Shown: positions 6,345 through 7,744 of the stretch, one piece after another | Layout of the letters: each line of letters starts with the position of its first letter | Numbering within the stretch: position 1 is the stretch's first letter | NCBI GenBank assembly: GCA_025774405.1 | Contig: JALGWB010000089.1 | Location: forward strand, 1-7,744 | DNA length: 7,744 bases | Reading direction: 5' to 3' | Source of the DNA: a bacterium | GTDB taxonomy: Bacteria > Arandabacterota > Arandabacteria > Arandabacterales > Arandabacteraceae | Made by a program: the position numbers and the translations under genes | The notes under the pieces: generated by a model | What the model was told of the DNA's origin: nothing | Database searches by the model: none | Seen by the model: the letters and a program-made list of their open reading frames with translations, nothing else

Positions 6345-6676
6345 TGTTTCCCTCCGCAAAATGCCCTGCCCCTCACTTCTTGTTCAATCACGACCTTTCC
6401 TGCCGCTGCGTTCCTGCTGAATTTGTCACACCCCTTGCTGAATTTCACCCACATCTCTTGCGCCCCATCTCCTGCTGTCGCGTCGGAACCGAGACCGAAT
6501 GTATCACATTTGCTTGTAAACAAACAAGTTCTTCGAAATTCCCACGGATATCTCTTTTGGTTCAAACATGGCACGAAGCCTGCATTGGCAAAGAATCGGG
6601 TCGCGCACTCCTTCAAGGAGTAGATGAGCGGCTTGGGGGTTCGCAGAAAGCCCCGCACATCGAGGTGCTCCCGCAA
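6341..6676 (-). CDS. Doubtful 111-aa ORF overlapping the amidase start (ATGA)
   Basis: An open minus-strand frame ends in TGA at 6343-6341, overlapping the amidase ATG (6344-6342) as ATGA, an arrangement typical of translationally coupled genes. The frame has no ATG start. TTG at 6676 or a downstream GTG would have to serve, and the frame is open about 20 codons further upstream. The product is rich in Cys, Arg and Lys, has no motif I recognise, and runs across the inverted repeats of this gap. I consider a chance frame more likely than a gene, but the overlap merits recording. Confidence 0.15.
   Translation of the reverse strand: MREHLDVRGFLRTPKPLIYSLKECATRFFANAGFVPCLNQKRYPWEFRRTCLFTSKCDTFGLGSDATAGDGAQEMWVKFSKGCDKFSRNAAAGKVVIEQEVRGRAFCGGKQ
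6351..6355 (-). promoter_or_regulatory. Ribosome binding site deciding the amidase start
   Basis: On the minus strand GGAGG is followed by 6 bases and the ATG at 6344. It rules out the upstream TTG at 6359 as the start. Confidence 0.75.
6415..6445. repeat. Tandem 10-bp direct repeat, 21-bp period
   Basis: TGCTGAATTT occurs at 6415-6424 and again at 6436-6445, two helical turns apart on the same DNA face. Both copies lie 71-101 bases upstream of the amidase start. The spacing fits paired binding of a regulator, but no regulator is identified and a chance repeat is possible. Confidence 0.35.
6607..6621. promoter_or_regulatory. 15-base palindrome, possible operator
   Basis: ACTCCTT, a single central C and AAGGAGT form a perfect palindrome with 7-base arms. 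It lies 100 bases before the start of the unknown gene at 6721, in the divergent gap. The odd-length symmetric form is usual for dimeric repressors, but there is no direct evidence of binding. Confidence 0.3.
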
Positions 6677-6697
6677 CCATAGAGCGAACCCCCGGCC
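6630..6697. repeat. Long imperfect inverted repeat with nested hairpin
   Basis: GGGGGTTCGC (6635-6644) pairs perfectly with GCGAACCCCC (6684-6693). After a small internal loop (TT against G), GGC (6630-6632) pairs with GCC (6695-6697), giving 13 pairs. The 39-base interior holds a second stem, GCAC (6655-6658) with GTGC (6665-6668). It ends 23 bases before the ATG at 6721, so on the plus strand it would fold in the leader of the unknown gene, just upstream of its ribosome site. It could be a leader regulatory structure, part of a dispersed intergenic repeat, or a small RNA. It is not a recognised Rfam class to me. Confidence 0.5.
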
Positions 6698-6720
6698 CTC
6701 ATCGAAGACGGAAGGGCAGG

Positions 6721-7476
6721 ATGGAAGGCAAAGAATTCTATTTCGATCTTAATGAGAGACACAAAGAGCCAACTTTCTTTTTCATGCTCAACTGTGTGCT
6801 GATGACTCGCGCTCAAAACGAAGTTGAGGATGGAGGTCAATTCGAAGAAGAGGTTAATGTCTATCTTGCGAATCTGCTATCGGCATTTGCCAATCCATCC
6901 TACATAGAGCATCTTAAGCCTTATCTCTCTGACCATGACATAGAGGTCTTTAAGCGACTCGAAAGGTCAAATGACGCACGCCTAAAGTACACCATCTATA
7001 AAGCAAATGCTGACTTCCTGTTGTTCTCAATTGGAATCTTCGACGCTGCAGGTGAGCGAGCGCTGCCACTAGGACCCGAGTTCAAACACGGTCATCAGGG
7101 ACAGATGGGGCGTGGACAGACCTACTACCACTTTGCCTTCTCCTATAGCCAGCGACTGCCTGGGCTCGGTGAGACCATCCCCCATGTGCTGGAACAACTC
7201 AGCAAGGGCTTTGAGAAGTATGTCACCATTCTTTCTTATCTGAGAGGTGAGTACTTCGATATTGTAAGGCGACTTTCTGACGGCGAGATCTATCACCTCA
7301 TGCGTTCCGTTGAAGCGTCCGGTAAGAGGATGCAGCTTGAGCGCAAGCGCAACGAATTTCTCGATGCCTACCTCGATTGGAAGAATCTCGGCACCGAGGA
7401 AGCCAGAAAGCGGGTGCTCGTACTTGCCGAAGAGCTTCGTGCCCTCGATCCAACCTTCAACTACCAACCTGAATAG
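6721..7476 (+). CDS. Conserved-looking soluble protein of unknown function
   Basis: A 251-aa protein that I do not recognise. There is no signal peptide and no clear membrane helix, so it is probably cytoplasmic. Predicted character is mainly helical: an acidic segment QNEVEDGGQFEEEVN (32-46) leads into helices that contain VYLANLLSAFANP (47-59). The best candidate motifs are NADFLLFSIGIFD (96-108) and GRGQTYYHFAFSYS (130-143). A charged, probably coiled helix covers about 195-241 (RMQLERKRNEFLDAYLDW and on), ending in a short proline-containing tail. A GGAAGG lies 5 bases before the ATG. Codon use and compact frame look like a real gene. It diverges from the amidase gene and shares a repeat-rich 376-base gap with it, so the two could be co-regulated. 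No catalytic residues can be assigned. Confidence 0.8.
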   Translation: MEGKEFYFDLNERHKEPTFFFMLNCVLMTRAQNEVEDGGQFEEEVNVYLANLLSAFANPSYIEHLKPYLSDHDIEVFKRLERSNDARLKYTIYKANADFLLFSIGIFDAAGERALPLGPEFKHGHQGQMGRGQTYYHFAFSYSQRLPGLGETIPHVLEQLSKGFEKYVTILSYLRGEYFDIVRRLSDGEIYHLMRSVEASGKRMQLERKRNEFLDAYLDWKNLGTEEARKRVLVLAEELRALDPTFNYQPE

Positions 7477-7744
7477 CTTTTCAACGAAGACAAATAACAA
7501 AATCCCCGCCAGGTGCCGCGTGTTCAGGTTATTCCTGACCCGGATTTATCCAGGTGGGTGCCCGCACCCACGCTTCATGACTTCTGACCCGATGCCAGAC
7601 ACGCAATCCACGTGAGGATTTAGGGCTCCCTTATGTTGCGCTGTTGGCTCAGAATACACTGGCAACATCGCGTGCAACGGCAGGGATTTTGTTTCTCTAT
7701 TCAGTTGTCACTTCCACGACCCTATACCAGTATACCAACCCCCA
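7477..7744. other. Gene-free right flank with hairpins
   Basis: No convincing gene is seen in these 268 bases. Two stems follow the unknown gene: TCAGG (7524-7528) with CCTGA (7534-7538), and the one listed separately at 7554-7571. Near the edge TATACCA is repeated at 7723-7729 and 7731-7737. A 7-base inverted repeat, ATGTTGC (7633-7639) with GCAACAT (7662-7668), is within chance expectation. Confidence 0.5.
7554..7571 (+). terminator. GC-rich hairpin downstream of the unknown gene
   Basis: GTGGGTG (7554-7560) and CACCCAC (7565-7571) form a 7-bp stem with a CCCG loop, 77 bases after the stop at 7476. No T-run follows, so if it ends transcription it is not a standard intrinsic terminator; it may instead protect the 3' end of the transcript. 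Confidence 0.3.

Noticed and set aside
6498..6510. AATGT-ATC-ACATT dyad as an operator
   Set aside because: Five-base arms with a short centre are common by chance in AT-rich intergenic DNA; the nearby longer dyads are better candidates.
58..6654. Shared 11-mer CAGAAAGCCCC at 58-68 and 6644-6654 as a dispersed repeat
   Set aside because: The bases around it differ within a few positions, and several chance 11-base matches are expected between any two places in a 7.7-kb window.
7723..7737. TATACCA tandem repeat as the start of an iteron or CRISPR array
   Set aside because: Only two 7-base copies are visible at the window edge, which is too little to support either.

Overview
The window reads as accessory or intergenic-rich bacterial chromosome, probably from an uncultivated lineage of the FCB-like candidate phyla. 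The main clue is the large secreted protease, which ends in a FlgD-like Ig/sorting-tail domain (NPAVGAVRITYAVP, then VYDIRGR, then GIYFVRM), a tail common in such lineages. This placement is an inference from protein style; there is no rRNA or marker gene. No CRISPR array, tRNA, rRNA or recognised defence system is visible, and I found no convincing new multi-gene system.

Layout. (1) Positions 1-334 hold no confident gene but do carry a near-consensus leftward sigma70-type promoter. (2) Positions 335-1714 are an apparently complete IS256-family (Mutator-like) insertion sequence with an intact 409-aa DDE transposase, two-part inverted termini and an exact 8-bp target duplication, CTTGTCCC. Removing the element in silico restores a dyad (TTGTCC-N10-GGACAA) between two divergent promoters, so the IS appears to have landed in a regulatory region. 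(3) Positions 1723-2215 have a rightward promoter, one doubtful small ORF and otherwise no recognisable gene. (4) Positions 2216-5437 encode a 1073-aa exported zinc metalloprotease with an FTP/PepSY-like propeptide, an HEYGH catalytic domain of fungalysin/thermolysin type, two Ig-like domains, an InhA/MAM-like jelly roll and the sorting tail. (5) Positions 5487-6344 (minus strand, convergent with the protease) encode a 285-aa carbon-nitrogen hydrolase that closely resembles the Pyrococcus PaNit type, with an intact Glu-Lys-Cys triad. (6) A 376-base gap that is rich in dyads and direct repeats separates it from (7) a divergent 251-aa soluble protein of unknown function at 6721-7476. (8) The last 268 bases hold hairpins but no gene.

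The genes do not form one obvious pathway. The protease probably supplies peptides outside the cell, and the nitrilase-like amidase acts on small amides or nitriles in the cytoplasm, but nothing in the sequence links them transcriptionally. The most informative points are the traceable IS insertion into a divergent promoter region, the multidomain protease, and the unexplained repeat-rich gap between the amidase and the unknown gene.
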